Of a stretch of DNA of 38,068 bases, positions 16,704 to 25,122 are shown one piece after another. Within the stretch, counting starts at the first letter, position 1, and every line of letters starts with the position of its first letter. The notes below the pieces were generated by a model that worked only from the letters and a program-made list of their open reading frames with translations, made no database searches and was not told the origin of the DNA. The stretch lies in NCBI GenBank assembly GCA_023460575.1, contig JAEWPQ010000110.1, forward strand, positions 1 through 38,068, read 5' to 3'. The position numbers and the translations under genes were made by a program. Origin of the DNA: Bacillota bacterium. Its GTDB lineage: Bacteria; Bacillota; Clostridia; Lachnospirales; Lachnospiraceae.

Positions 16704-17447
16704 TTATGAAATATTATAGTTTCCATTGCACAAGGCCTCCTCCTGCTTTCCCTCCCCCATAAACAATAACACGGCGCAGATCCTTACCATATAAGGAACC
16801 ATCCATTGGTTAAAAATGGTATATACAGGTGTCGGTGCAGTCATCTGACTGAAAAATCCATAAGTGTCCATATCCGACATAAAAATCTGATAATCCTGCC
16901 ACTCTTTAAAAGAGCATAAAACAGCTAAACCAATGGTTATGACTGCTCCTGCAATAAAATGCTTTAAACTGGTTTTATCAATGCATAAAGCCTGGCTTTT
17001 GTTTTTCAGAGACATTCTCATCACAATAATTACCATAGAAAATACGGTAACTATTTTGAATGCCATAAATATCGTGACAGCTATGGGATATGATTCAATA
17101 AAGAATGAAATCAGGTTATGAAAGATATATATTATTATTTTTTCCAGAATGACTCCAATAATAAGGTACAAATACAGGACCTTTTTATATCCCTGCCACT
17201 GACCGTCTTTTTTTGATCTCCAGTCTGATAAAATGAATAACAGGAGAAGCGCTTCTCCATATATAACAGCTATCTCCAAAAGAGACCGGATCAAATAGTG
17301 GGCAGTAACAGGAAGCGGCGGCAGTAAGATAATGACATCCGTAAACATGCGGCTAATAAACCGGATGCTTCCTTCCAGCCAGACAATCCCCCCCATCAGC
17401 ATCATAATAAAGTAATAATTTATTCTTTTTGCCATCTTATACCCCAT
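16704..17447 (-). CDS. Multispanning membrane protein next to LytTR regulator
   Basis: A 247-residue, very hydrophobic protein with about six or seven predicted membrane helices (for example IVWLEGSIRFISRMF, EALLLLFILSDW, YLYLIIGVILEKIIIYIF, FMAFKIVTVFSMVIIVMRM, FIAGAVITIGLAVLCSF). There is no histidine-kinase, transporter or enzyme motif. It lies 14 bp after the LytTR regulator on the same strand and is probably cotranscribed. LytTR systems often use a membrane partner, sometimes an inhibitory one without a kinase domain, so this could be the sensor or a quencher of the regulator. The first ATG is used; a second ATG four codons in is also possible. Confidence 0.75.
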   Translation of the reverse strand: MGYKMAKRINYYFIMMLMGGIVWLEGSIRFISRMFTDVIILLPPLPVTAHYLIRSLLEIAVIYGEALLLLFILSDWRSKKDGQWQGYKKVLYLYLIIGVILEKIIIYIFHNLISFFIESYPIAVTIFMAFKIVTVFSMVIIVMRMSLKNKSQALCIDKTSLKHFIAGAVITIGLAVLCSFKEWQDYQIFMSDMDTYGFFSQMTAPTPVYTIFNQWMVPYMVRICAVLLFMGEGKQEEALCNGNYNIS

Positions 17448-17461
17448 TTACCTGGTGATTT

Positions 17462-18184
17462 TCAAATCTGACACCACCCCATCGTTTCAAACATAATCTC
17501 CTCCACTTCCTTGCGCCTGCTGCGGCTGACCGGAAGGCAGGTTCCGTCCATTAATTCCACCACGTCATTGGAGAACCTGGCAATCTGGCTGAAACTGACC
17601 AGATAGGACTGGTGTATTCTGATAAAACGAAATTTACGGTCTTTTAATTCGTTTTCGATCTCTTCCAGACTTTTGTATAATCTGTGACGGCCTTCTTCAC
17701 ATGCAATCTCAGTCAGGCGGAGCTTACTTTCAAAATACAGCACTTTCTTTAAATATACCTGGCACTCGGTTCTGCCATATTTAAAGTGGTAATATAAGTC
17801 TTTTGTTTCGATGAGATTCATAATGTGGCTGAAATTATTATTGAATTCAGGATCCCTGACTGGTTTTACAAGGTATCCTATGGGCGCCGAACGAAAGGCC
17901 TGATTAATGTATCTCTGGTGAGATGTCATAAAGACAATTTGTACCATGCGGTCAAATTCACGGATCCGTTCTGCAGCCATCAATCCATTCATGCGTTTCA
18001 TCTCGATATCCATATAAATGATGTCATAACGCTTTCCTAAATAAACAGCCCTGACAATTTCATCACCGTCACAGAAAGTCTCCACATCCAGATCCATTTC
18101 TTTTTCATTCCCAATCCTGCGCAAACGCGTTTCTGCTTCCAACAGCAGCAGATGGTCATCATCACATACTCCAATTTTCAACAT
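17462..18184 (-). CDS. LytTR-family response regulator
   Basis: A 240-residue two-domain regulator. Residues 1-125 form a receiver domain: acidic triad GVCDDD (8-10), phospho-acceptor Asp59 in YMDIEMKRMNG, and the conserved lysine in YLVKPV near 108. Residues about 135-235 form a LytTR DNA-binding domain: VLYFESKLRLTEI, YKSLEEIENEL, FIRIHQSYLVSF, LPVSRSRRKEVEEI. LytTR domains bind pairs of short direct repeats about 21 bp apart. Pairs with that spacing are present upstream of this gene and in two promoters of the neighbouring secretion-like region, so those are candidate targets. AGGAGGAG precedes the ATG. No histidine kinase is adjacent. Confidence 0.94.
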   Translation of the reverse strand: MLKIGVCDDDHLLLLEAETRLRRIGNEKEMDLDVETFCDGDEIVRAVYLGKRYDIIYMDIEMKRMNGLMAAERIREFDRMVQIVFMTSHQRYINQAFRSAPIGYLVKPVRDPEFNNNFSHIMNLIETKDLYYHFKYGRTECQVYLKKVLYFESKLRLTEIACEEGRHRLYKSLEEIENELKDRKFRFIRIHQSYLVSFSQIARFSNDVVELMDGTCLPVSRSRRKEVEEIMFETMGWCQI

Positions 18185-18324
18185 GGCCTCTCCTCCTATT
18201 ATCCAGCAATCTCCGAAATCAGTTTTCTACAGATTTGCTTCCTTTTCATATATTAACAATTTGCCAATTTTATTTGTTAACGGTCTCAGCATATAACTAT
18301 TTTCGACAACTTTCAACCCAAGTG

Positions 18325-18362
18325 CCAAAATTATACACGTTGAGTTCCAAAATTGACACGTT
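18325..18362 (-). promoter_or_regulatory. LytTR gene promoter with direct repeats 21 bp apart
   Basis: On the minus strand two copies of AACGTGT followed by an ATTTTGG half occur (first at 18347-18362, second at 18325-18341), their AACGTGT starts exactly 21 bp apart. A TATAAT -10 box at 18330-18335 lies within the second copy. The first five bases AACGT fit the known LytTR-box pattern. Overlap with the -10 box suggests autorepression. The rest of 18185-18525 is AT-rich leader with an inverted repeat (TTAACAA at 18253-18259, TTGTTAA at 18274-18280) and the terminator of the preceding gene; no gene is seen there. Confidence 0.6.
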
Positions 18363-18448
18363 TTATTTTTTCAAAGTTACATTTTTCATATTGAAATGAT
18401 ATTTTTTAGTCAATTTATAATCAAAAATTTTATCAGAATTCTAATACA

Positions 18449-18513
18449 AAAAAACAAAAACAGGGATGACCGGTATGACCTCAAAAAAGAGGTACACCAT
18501 TCATCCCTGTTTT
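18449..18513 (-). terminator. Strong intrinsic terminator of the GGDEF/HD-GYP gene
   Basis: A 13-bp outer stem (AAAACAGGGATGA at the far end, TCATCCCTGTTTT at 18501-18513), with a small inner CCTC/GAGG hairpin, is followed on the minus strand by a T-rich run. It starts 12 bp after the stop codon at 18526 and isolates the upstream gene from the LytTR unit. Confidence 0.85.
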
Positions 18514-18525
18514 CATCTTAACAAT

Positions 18526-20268
18526 TCAGGCACCCGTTCCTGAACTATTAATTACCTTATCGATAAATATCGTTACATACTCCTTACAGAATTGGGTTCC
18601 TGCTCCTTTGCGCAGCTCACTGACCGCAATCTCCTTTGACAGCGCATGGCGGTAACTTCGTTCACTGATCATTGCATCATAGGCGTCTGCTATGGCGATA
18701 ATTCTGGACTGTATGGGAATCTCCTTCCCCTTCAGCCCTTTGGGATATCCGCTTCCATCCCAGCGTTCATGGTGGGCAAGCACGTAATCCGCCATTTCTG
18801 AAAGTTCATTCACTGTGCTTAAGATCCGGTATCCGATTTCGGGGTGCTTTTTAATTTCTCCCCATTCATCAACGTCAAGCTTTCCATTCTTATTAAGGAT
18901 GCCCTCCTCAATCGCCACCTTGCCAATATCGTGAAGAAGACCCACAGTCTTTAATTCCTTAATGTCATCCTCCTGAAGCTCAAGGGCTTCTCCCATCTTT
19001 TCACACAGTTCTGATACACGGAGGGAATGCTGTTCCTCCCTGAAATTCTTTTCATGAAGCGCAGCCATAATGGTATAAATGGTTTTCCCTCTCATACTTG
19101 GACTTTCCATCAGTTTTTTCCTGTACATAAAATCTTCGGCTTTCTTTAAAACTTCTGTAATGGAATCGTCGCTGCTGCTCTTTATGCTGTATCCGAAAGA
19201 AATTGAAAGCATGATTTTATTCACAGACTGAACCTTTGCCATATCACTCATGGATGAAATCATCTTTTTAATTTCTTTCTCATCTGTATTCGGTGAAAAA
19301 ACAACAAATTCATCTCCGCCCAAACGGCATATGATATCCTGGCTGCGGGTATTGTTCATAAGAACCACCGCCGCTTTTCGTATGTACTCATCACCTGCTG
19401 TGTGGCCGAATGAATCATTGATCAGCTTCAGACCATTAATGTCAGCCATGGTGATCACCAGCGGATAGTGATAATCCTGGTTTAAAAGCCTTAGCTGCTC
19501 TTCAAAATATCTCCGGTTATACAGACCGGTAAGGGGATCATGGTAGCTTAAATAATTCAGCCTCTCCTGCGCCTGCCTGCGCTCTGTTATATTATTAATA
19601 ATCAAAGCCAGCTGGCATTTCCCCGGACAAAATACAATTACCTCATAGTAAATACCTGTCCTGTGCTGAAACCGTTCGTAGCGGGCAGGCTCACCGGTTT
19701 TCGCAGTCTTTAAAAGGAGTTCCCATATATCAGGTTCCAGAGTATCATGTATATCACAGAAATATCTCCCAATAACAGATTCTTCCTGGTCACAGGCCAG
19801 TTCCTCATAACATGGGTTTACATCTATCAGCTTATAATGCCTGATATCGGTTTCACGCTCTCCCTCAAACAGTGCCATCCCAAGCTGCATATGGGCGATG
19901 ATTGTCCGATATTTTTCTTCACTTTCCATGAGCTTCTGATCGTAGAGACCGATCTTCTCATACTGCATCTTCAGTTCTTCATAACTTCTGCACAGCTCTT
20001 CTTCAGCAAAACCAGCTTTGTTTAGCAGTCTTAATATCACATAGTATAAAAATACGGAAGTACAGAATACAAACAGGATTCCCTTCATCATGCTAAAAAG
20101 CATGGCTTCAAGGAAATTGCTGACAATGGCTGGAACCAATCTGTCAGAACAAAATATCCAGAACAAACCCAGCAGAAAATAACTCACGCAGATCTTGATT
20201 CCTTCCCGCTTCAGTTCCTTTCTGCTCTTATTTAACATAAGGAAATGTTCACTCAGCCTTTTCCACAT
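18526..20268 (-). CDS. Membrane PAS-GGDEF-HD-GYP cyclic-di-GMP protein
   Basis: A 580-residue protein combining cyclic-di-GMP synthesis and breakdown modules. Two N-terminal membrane helices (about 27-48 and 55-80) are followed by a short coiled coil and a PAS-like sensor (about 115-225). The GGDEF domain has an intact active site (RLGGDEFVVF, about 316) and an RSQD inhibitory site exactly five residues before it, so product inhibition is expected. The C-terminal HD-GYP domain has LLHDIGKVAIEEG (about 443) and HHERWDGSGYPKG (about 496). Both catalytic signatures look intact, which makes a bifunctional or switchable enzyme. It is a single-gene unit with its own promoter and terminator. AGGAGG lies 6 nt before the ATG. 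Confidence 0.95.
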   Translation of the reverse strand: MWKRLSEHFLMLNKSRKELKREGIKICVSYFLLGLFWIFCSDRLVPAIVSNFLEAMLFSMMKGILFVFCTSVFLYYVILRLLNKAGFAEEELCRSYEELKMQYEKIGLYDQKLMESEEKYRTIIAHMQLGMALFEGERETDIRHYKLIDVNPCYEELACDQEESVIGRYFCDIHDTLEPDIWELLLKTAKTGEPARYERFQHRTGIYYEVIVFCPGKCQLALIINNITERRQAQERLNYLSYHDPLTGLYNRRYFEEQLRLLNQDYHYPLVITMADINGLKLINDSFGHTAGDEYIRKAAVVLMNNTRSQDIICRLGGDEFVVFSPNTDEKEIKKMISSMSDMAKVQSVNKIMLSISFGYSIKSSSDDSITEVLKKAEDFMYRKKLMESPSMRGKTIYTIMAALHEKNFREEQHSLRVSELCEKMGEALELQEDDIKELKTVGLLHDIGKVAIEEGILNKNGKLDVDEWGEIKKHPEIGYRILSTVNELSEMADYVLAHHERWDGSGYPKGLKGKEIPIQSRIIAIADAYDAMISERSYRHALSKEIAVSELRKGAGTQFCKEYVTIFIDKVINSSGTGA

Positions 20269-20291
20269 ACCGTCCCTCCTTTGTTGATTTT

Positions 20292-20320
20292 ATTATACAC
20301 GATTTTCATTCTTCTGAAAA
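20292..20320 (-). promoter_or_regulatory. Promoter of the GGDEF/HD-GYP gene
   Basis: On the minus strand, TTTTCA (20315-20320), a 17-bp spacer and a perfect TATAAT (20292-20297) precede the ATG at 20268 by a short leader. This is a housekeeping sigma-A type promoter. Confidence 0.7.
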
Positions 20321-20361
20321 CCAATAAGTGATTTTTTTCTATAGTTGGAAAAAACTGACAA

Positions 20362-20390
20362 TAAAAAAACACGGTCTTAAAAAGCCGTGT
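20362..20390 (-). terminator. Terminator of the hydA-yqeC-moeA-yqeB-mocA operon
   Basis: ACACGGCTT and AAGACCGTGT form a stem with a short T loop, followed on the minus strand by seven Ts (A run at 20363-20369). It begins 23 bp after the mocA stop and ends the second purine-island transcript. Confidence 0.85.
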
Positions 20391-20412
20391 CTTCCAAAAA
20401 AATAAATTAATT

Positions 20413-20979
20413 TTACAAGGGCATAACATCAATATCTTTTAACTCACGGCGATCTTCTGCCTCTAAAAGAAACACATCTGACATGTGAGCCGCTATAATT
20501 TTTTTCCCGCCTCTGTCTCCTGTAAGCTCCATCAGGTTTTTCCTGTATTGACTGGAGAATATGGCTGGATTGCCTAATTCCCCTCTGAAACATAAACAGG
20601 CAAGCCCTTTCCGGCTTTCCCAAAAGCCTCTCACCAGTGCCTCTATGGTGGATGGCTGTAAATAGGGCTGGTCGCAGACTGCAAAAAAGAAATCCGTGTC
20701 ATCCTTTTCCAGTTCCTTAAGTGCAAGATGGATGGAATGAGAGATTCCAAGTCTGCTGTCCTTGTTTGCAATGATCTTATATCCGGAATCTTTCATGTAT
20801 TCCATAATTTCATCATACTGTGTGACAATCAGTTTTCTGGAAAATAACCCATCCGGAAGATGATCAATTGCTTCTATAATATACCGATACATGGGCTTTC
20901 CGTTTATTTCATAAAGCAGCTTATTGCCGTTAAATCTTAAGCTGTCCCCCGCTGCCAGGAGAATCAGTGTCATATTCAT
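20413..20979 (-). CDS. mocA: MocA-like nucleotidyltransferase (molybdenum cofactor cytidylyltransferase family)
   Basis: A 188-residue protein of the MobA/MocA fold. The nucleotide-binding start LILLAAGDSLRFNGNKLL has the LAAG-x-S-x-RF-x-G-x-K-L pattern, and the acidic metal site appears in FFAVCDQPYLQPS (about 100). LGNPAIFS is the substrate loop of the family. MocA adds CMP to molybdopterin for xanthine-dehydrogenase-type enzymes. Here it is last in an operon with yqeB and yqeC, which are typical partners of selenium-dependent molybdenum hydroxylases. The ATG overlaps the yqeB stop as ATGA; an internal ATG two codons on is an alternative start. Confidence 0.9.
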   Translation of the reverse strand: MNMTLILLAAGDSLRFNGNKLLYEINGKPMYRYIIEAIDHLPDGLFSRKLIVTQYDEIMEYMKDSGYKIIANKDSRLGISHSIHLALKELEKDDTDFFFAVCDQPYLQPSTIEALVRGFWESRKGLACLCFRGELGNPAIFSSQYRKNLMELTGDRGGKKIIAAHMSDVFLLEAEDRRELKDIDVMPL

Positions 20980-21791
20980 TGTGAAACCCTTTCTTTTTCA
21001 GTAAGAAGCTTCTTTCTAAAGCTTAATACAGCCTCTAATACTCCCCCTCCAATGGCAGACGCCTTATCTGATATGGTATAACAGTGCCCGGCTACTCCTC
21101 TGGGATCAATATCTCCTGATTTCATCCCCTTAAAAACAGTCACACCATCCTGAAGCAGCCCCCTAACCACGCCGCCTGTTTCAGCAAATACAGGAGCGTC
21201 ATTAACATATCCAACCACATCTCCCAGATTTACCACAGTTCCAATGGTGACAGCCGGATGAAACACGCCGTTTCCCACAGAACGGATGATCCGTTCTTTA
21301 TCATAACCGCCGATTATTCCAGGGACTCCTGTGTTGGGAACTGCACTTCCCTTCCAGATGCACCGGCCCAGGTCATGACCGCGTTTGGTCTCCACCACTC
21401 CATGGCAGTCCACGCCTGCCGTAAAACCTGGTCCCACTCCTATAACGATATCTGCATCTGTGATCTTTGTGCCCAGATTCCGCTTTGCTATGATGGCATC
21501 TACAACCACATCCGGCTTCAACTCTTGCCGGATGCGGCATTCTTCATCAACCACCACAGCCACCTGGTCCCCTGATAAGGCTTCCTCTATCTCTTCCATG
21601 CTGCGGCATAACACTCCGGTAACATCCTCCACCTTGGCTCTGCCTTCATAAACTGCTCTGGAAAATGCCACTGTACGCCTCACAGAGGTCGGTACCGGAA
21701 TTTCCGTCATAACAACGGAAAACCCGCAGCGCTGCAGGCGGCAGGCGATTCCGGAAGCCAGGTCACCTGCACCTTTGATCAATATTTTCAT
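20976..21791 (-). CDS. yqeB: YqeB (EF2563-family) selenium-dependent molybdenum hydroxylase accessory protein
   Basis: About 271 residues. The N-terminus MKILIKGAGDLASGIACRL is a Rossmann-like GxGDLASG start, and conserved blocks VVDAIIAKRNLG, IGVGPGFTAGVDCH and VVETKRGHDLG are visible, as in the EF2563/YqeB family. This family accompanies selenium-dependent molybdenum hydroxylases and is thought to help make or insert the labile selenium cofactor; its reaction is not settled. I start at 21791, one base after the stop of the MoeA-like gene; a longer frame to 21866 would overlap that gene by 70 bp. It belongs with yqeC and the XdhD-like enzyme of this island. Confidence 0.92.
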   Translation of the reverse strand: MKILIKGAGDLASGIACRLQRCGFSVVMTEIPVPTSVRRTVAFSRAVYEGRAKVEDVTGVLCRSMEEIEEALSGDQVAVVVDEECRIRQELKPDVVVDAIIAKRNLGTKITDADIVIGVGPGFTAGVDCHGVVETKRGHDLGRCIWKGSAVPNTGVPGIIGGYDKERIIRSVGNGVFHPAVTIGTVVNLGDVVGYVNDAPVFAETGGVVRGLLQDGVTVFKGMKSGDIDPRGVAGHCYTISDKASAIGGGVLEAVLSFRKKLLTEKERVSQ

Positions 21792-21792
21792 C

Positions 21793-22827
21793 CTACCAGC
21801 CCTTTCCAAATCCGCAGTTTGGATAATGACATTCATCGCAGGAGAGGCAGAGCCCTCCTTTTCCAAGCTTATCCAGTTCTTCTTTTGTCACCGGATCATC
21901 TGCCATCAGTCTTGGCAGGACTAAATCAAATACCGTTCTTTTGGCATACATCACACAACCGGGAAGTCCAGCTATCGGAATGTTCTTCCCATCTTTTCTG
22001 TAATAGGAAAGAAGAAACATGGCTCCTGGCAGAACCGGCGCGCCGTAAGATACCACTTTGGCACCTGTACTGCGGATTGCAAGAGGCGTTTTATCATCAG
22101 GATCCACACTCATACCTCCGCTGACTAAAACCATATCTGCTCCCTGACTGATAAAATCAAGAATCGCCTCAGTGGTATGCTCCGGCTTATCGTCAGTTAC
22201 TGTCTGCCCCAGAATTTCTCCTCCAAACTCTTCTGCCTTTGCTCTCAAAACGGGGCCAAAGGCATCCTTGACCTTTCCGCAGTGCACTTCACTTCCGGTT
22301 GTTACAATACCGACTTTCTTATTTTTATACGGCAGGATGGAAAATATCTTTTTTCCGCCGCACATATTTTTCACCGCTTCCATTTTATCCTTGCCTATCA
22401 CCAGTGGAATAACCCTGGTTCCGCACAGTTTGTCCCCTGGCTCCACAGGCGTATTGGGATGTCTGGAAGCAATCATCATATCTCCTGCACTGTTTACTGA
22501 ATCAAGCAGACCGGTATCTATTTTAAGAAGTCCCCGTATGGTGGATTTTAATTCTATTTTCCCCTCTTTTGCATCGCCTCTGTCCATATGGTCGTTGATG
22601 CATAATTCACACAGTATTTCAGCCGCCTCATTTTCATGATACATCGTATCATCCTTTTCCCATACATACAGATGCGCTTTCCCCATCGACAGCAGAACAG
22701 GAATGTCTTCCTCTGTCACCACATGTCCTTTACGAAATCTGGCATCCTTTGATACTCCTGGTATAATCTGGGTCATATCATGGCAAAGAACCTGGCCCAC
22801 TCCATCTTCCGTTCTGATTTCCTTCAT
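21793..22827 (-). CDS. MoeA-like molybdopterin-binding protein with C-terminal Cys cluster
   Basis: A 344-residue molybdopterin-binding (MoCF/MoeA-like) protein. The domain is seen at about 165-310: VGIVTTGSEVHCGKVKD, then DMVLVSGGMSVDPDDKTP and PVLPGAMFLL, the usual GGxSxG-type pterin-binding loops. The N-terminal part resembles the MoeA N-domain but is short. An unusual C-terminal tail, CLSCDECHYPNCGFGKGW, carries four cysteines (CxxCxxCxxxxC), which could bind iron-sulphur, zinc or a selenium species. It lies between yqeC and yqeB and probably serves cofactor insertion into the selenium-dependent dehydrogenase. A GGAAAGG element precedes the ATG. Confidence 0.88.
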   Translation of the reverse strand: MKEIRTEDGVGQVLCHDMTQIIPGVSKDARFRKGHVVTEEDIPVLLSMGKAHLYVWEKDDTMYHENEAAEILCELCINDHMDRGDAKEGKIELKSTIRGLLKIDTGLLDSVNSAGDMMIASRHPNTPVEPGDKLCGTRVIPLVIGKDKMEAVKNMCGGKKIFSILPYKNKKVGIVTTGSEVHCGKVKDAFGPVLRAKAEEFGGEILGQTVTDDKPEHTTEAILDFISQGADMVLVSGGMSVDPDDKTPLAIRSTGAKVVSYGAPVLPGAMFLLSYYRKDGKNIPIAGLPGCVMYAKRTVFDLVLPRLMADDPVTKEELDKLGKGGLCLSCDECHYPNCGFGKGW

Positions 22828-22869
22828 CTTGTTAACCCCTTTCCTGTTCCTGTAATTGCGTGAATATTC

Positions 22870-23685
22870 TTAGAATTTTGTATCCTGCCCGGATTCCTTA
22901 AAACTGGCTGCCGCACACCACTCCGCCCATTTTCCTCCCAATTTCTCTGCCACTGCCCGGGCACGGGACAGCTTAAGTTCATCATCTGCTTTGTTAATCA
23001 GAATCCGGTACTCCATGGACTCAGCTCCCTTTCTGGTTCCATTGGTGCTGGTCAGGATCCTGGCAGCATCACCCGGAGTAATCCAGCCTTTCATCGTCTG
23101 ACTGCCAAATACCTGGGGCACCAGTTCATGGCGGAAACAGGTTTTCTCCCATGGTTCTCCAATACAGTCAAGCCCCATACACCCGATCACTGCATAAGTT
23201 CCTTCTGGTATAACCGGTTCCTTCATGGCCGGTATCTTAATAGGAAGACGTTTTGCCCCATCGGCCTCAACAAGAAGAACATCACAGAGGCTTAACAGAC
23301 TTTCCAGTTCAGACAATTCCATTCCTTTGAGCTTTCCCTCTCCGGCAGGAAGGCCGGTCACCAGTACCCAGCCTTCCAAAGAAGAAAAATGCTCCTTATG
23401 ACCGGCAATAAAATCACTGACTGTTTTCCAGTCCTGTGCTTCTGCAACAATTCTGTCAGCAGGGTAGAAAATATGTGTGCTGGTAGTTACAATTACCCGC
23501 TTTCCCAGACCCGCCAGTTCATCGGCAAGGCAGAACATGGCGGTTGTCTTACCTCCTCCGCCGGTAAATGCAACAATCATGGGTTCTTCCAATGTAAGGC
23601 GGAGCGCCTCCCACAGAGAATCCTTTTTCTCCGGCTGTATATTTTTTTCTCTTACTTCAAAAGCATATGCGTTTTTTAATTTCAT
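22870..23685 (-). CDS. yqeC: YqeC-family selenium cofactor biosynthesis ATPase
   Basis: A 271-residue P-loop protein. VAFTGGGGKTTAMFCL (about 38) is the GGGGKT nucleotide-binding loop, VIVTTSTHIF follows, and LLVEADGAKRLPIKIP (about 140) is the acidic VEADGA motif of the YqeC family. This family is associated with selenium-dependent molybdenum hydroxylases (YqeC/YqeB/MocA), and probably uses nucleotide hydrolysis in cofactor selenation; mechanism is not settled. The ATG overlaps the last base of the hydA TGA (TGATG), with GGAG 8 nt upstream, so the two are translationally coupled. Confidence 0.92.
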   Translation of the reverse strand: MKLKNAYAFEVREKNIQPEKKDSLWEALRLTLEEPMIVAFTGGGGKTTAMFCLADELAGLGKRVIVTTSTHIFYPADRIVAEAQDWKTVSDFIAGHKEHFSSLEGWVLVTGLPAGEGKLKGMELSELESLLSLCDVLLVEADGAKRLPIKIPAMKEPVIPEGTYAVIGCMGLDCIGEPWEKTCFRHELVPQVFGSQTMKGWITPGDAARILTSTNGTRKGAESMEYRILINKADDELKLSRARAVAEKLGGKWAEWCAAASFKESGQDTKF

Positions 23686-25061
23686 CAGGAAAACTCCATC
23701 GGTCTGTTTCTTGGCACATAGGAGCCTGTCTTTTCCAATAGTACTTCACCGTTTTTAGCAGCCAATCTGCCTTTTAAAAATACAAGCTCCGCTTTTCCCT
23801 CAACGGAAATCCCTTCAAAAGGACAGTAATCCACATTGGCAGCCTGATTTTCAACAGACATTGTCCACCTGGCAGCGGGATTTAATACCACAATATCTGC
23901 ATCACTTCCGGGAGCTATAATCCCTTTCTTTGGATAAACACCGTAAAGCTTAGCAGGATTTTCGGAAAGCAGACGGCACATCTGTTCCACAGTCAGGCCA
24001 TTCTTTTTTACTCCGAAGCTGTACATTAAGGCAGGACGTGCCTCCACTCCAGGCATACCGTTTGGTATCTTTGTAAAGTCATCCCTGCCTGCTGCCTTCT
24101 GGGCAGTAGTGAAGCTGCAGTGGTCGGTGGATACCGTCTGAATCTGATCCGCCTTTAGATGCTCCCACAGCCGCTGTCTGTCTGATTCCCTCTTAATCGT
24201 TGGTGAAATTACATACTTACTTCCCTCAAAGCCGGGGAGGTCATAAACTTCCTCATTAAAAATCAGATACTGGGGGCAGGTTTCCACATATACCTTCTGA
24301 CCTCTTTCTCTTGCATATAAGATCTCTTTATAACCGGCTTCTGAGCTTAAATGTACGATGATAACCGGACAGTCCGCCACCTGGGCGATCTTTAAAAGAC
24401 GGCCTGCTGCTTCCGCCTCTACCGCCGCAGGTCTTGTCTTTTTATGGGCATTAACGGAAAAATTACCTTTTGCTTTTTCTTCCTCCACCAATGCCTCTAT
24501 GATACCCTTGTTTTCACAGTGTACACCGGCAATTCCTCCGGCCTCTTTTAAACGCTTTAAAATCTGGTATATCTTTTTATCCGCCATATACATCTCATCA
24601 TAAGTCATATACAGCTTAAAGGAAGTCACGCCCTCAGAAATGATGGTGTCAAGCTCCTCACTTACAGAATGGTTCCAGTCCGATATGGCCAGATGAAACC
24701 CATAATCACAGAATGCATTGCCATCCGCCTTTTCATGCCAGTGGTCCAGTGCCTGATGGAGACTTTCTCCCTGGTACTGGGTGGCAAAATCAATGATCAT
24801 GGTGGTTCCGCCTGCTAAAGCAGCTCTGGTTCCCGACTCAAAATCATCTGCAGTTACAGTACCTGCCACATGAAGATCAAAATGTGTATGGGCATCAATA
24901 AATCCCGGAAACACAAGTCTGCCGGATACATCGATTATATCTGCCTTCTCATCATTTATATCCTGTTCCACAGCCAGAATTGTTCCATCCTCCATGAGAA
25001 CATCTGCTGCAACAGCCTTGCTTCCCGAAATTACTGTTCCGCCTTTCAACAATGTCTTCAC
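23685..25061 (-). CDS. hydA: Dihydropyrimidinase/D-hydantoinase family amidohydrolase (HyuA/HydA)
   Basis: 458 residues when started at the GTG at 25061 (AGGAAG about 10 nt upstream). The open frame continues to 25334 but would run through a terminator and into the xanthine dehydrogenase gene. Amidohydrolase metal ligands are visible: DAHTHFDLHVAG (first His pair), SFKLYMTYDEMYM (carboxylated Lys), GVHCENKGI, IIVHLSSEAG and STDHCSF. Length and motifs match dihydropyrimidinases/hydantoinases. In E. coli the equivalent hyuA (ygeZ) is part of the purine-catabolic yge island. Here it probably opens a cyclic ureide or hydantoin-like intermediate of purine breakdown. It is the first gene of its operon. 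Confidence 0.93.
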   Translation of the reverse strand: MKTLLKGGTVISGSKAVAADVLMEDGTILAVEQDINDEKADIIDVSGRLVFPGFIDAHTHFDLHVAGTVTADDFESGTRAALAGGTTMIIDFATQYQGESLHQALDHWHEKADGNAFCDYGFHLAISDWNHSVSEELDTIISEGVTSFKLYMTYDEMYMADKKIYQILKRLKEAGGIAGVHCENKGIIEALVEEEKAKGNFSVNAHKKTRPAAVEAEAAGRLLKIAQVADCPVIIVHLSSEAGYKEILYARERGQKVYVETCPQYLIFNEEVYDLPGFEGSKYVISPTIKRESDRQRLWEHLKADQIQTVSTDHCSFTTAQKAAGRDDFTKIPNGMPGVEARPALMYSFGVKKNGLTVEQMCRLLSENPAKLYGVYPKKGIIAPGSDADIVVLNPAARWTMSVENQAANVDYCPFEGISVEGKAELVFLKGRLAAKNGEVLLEKTGSYVPRNRPMEFS

Positions 25062-25122
25062 AGCAAATCCACTTCCTTTCTTATGATCCGGTCTGCTGTT
25101 TGCATACCGGTCTATGTCATCT

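Noticed and set aside
18258..18265. CAATTTGC in the LytTR leader resembling the ssnA-leader repeat
   Set aside because: Only eight AT-rich bases shared with no second copy at matching distance; most likely chance.
18353..18358. Plus-strand TTGACA as a rightward promoter
   Set aside because: No -10 box at a usual distance and no rightward gene follows; it is the complement of part of the LytTR repeat region.
22172..22639. 155-codon open frame on the plus strand
   Set aside because: Lies antisense inside the MoeA-like gene, lacks a ribosome site and has no recognisable protein pattern.
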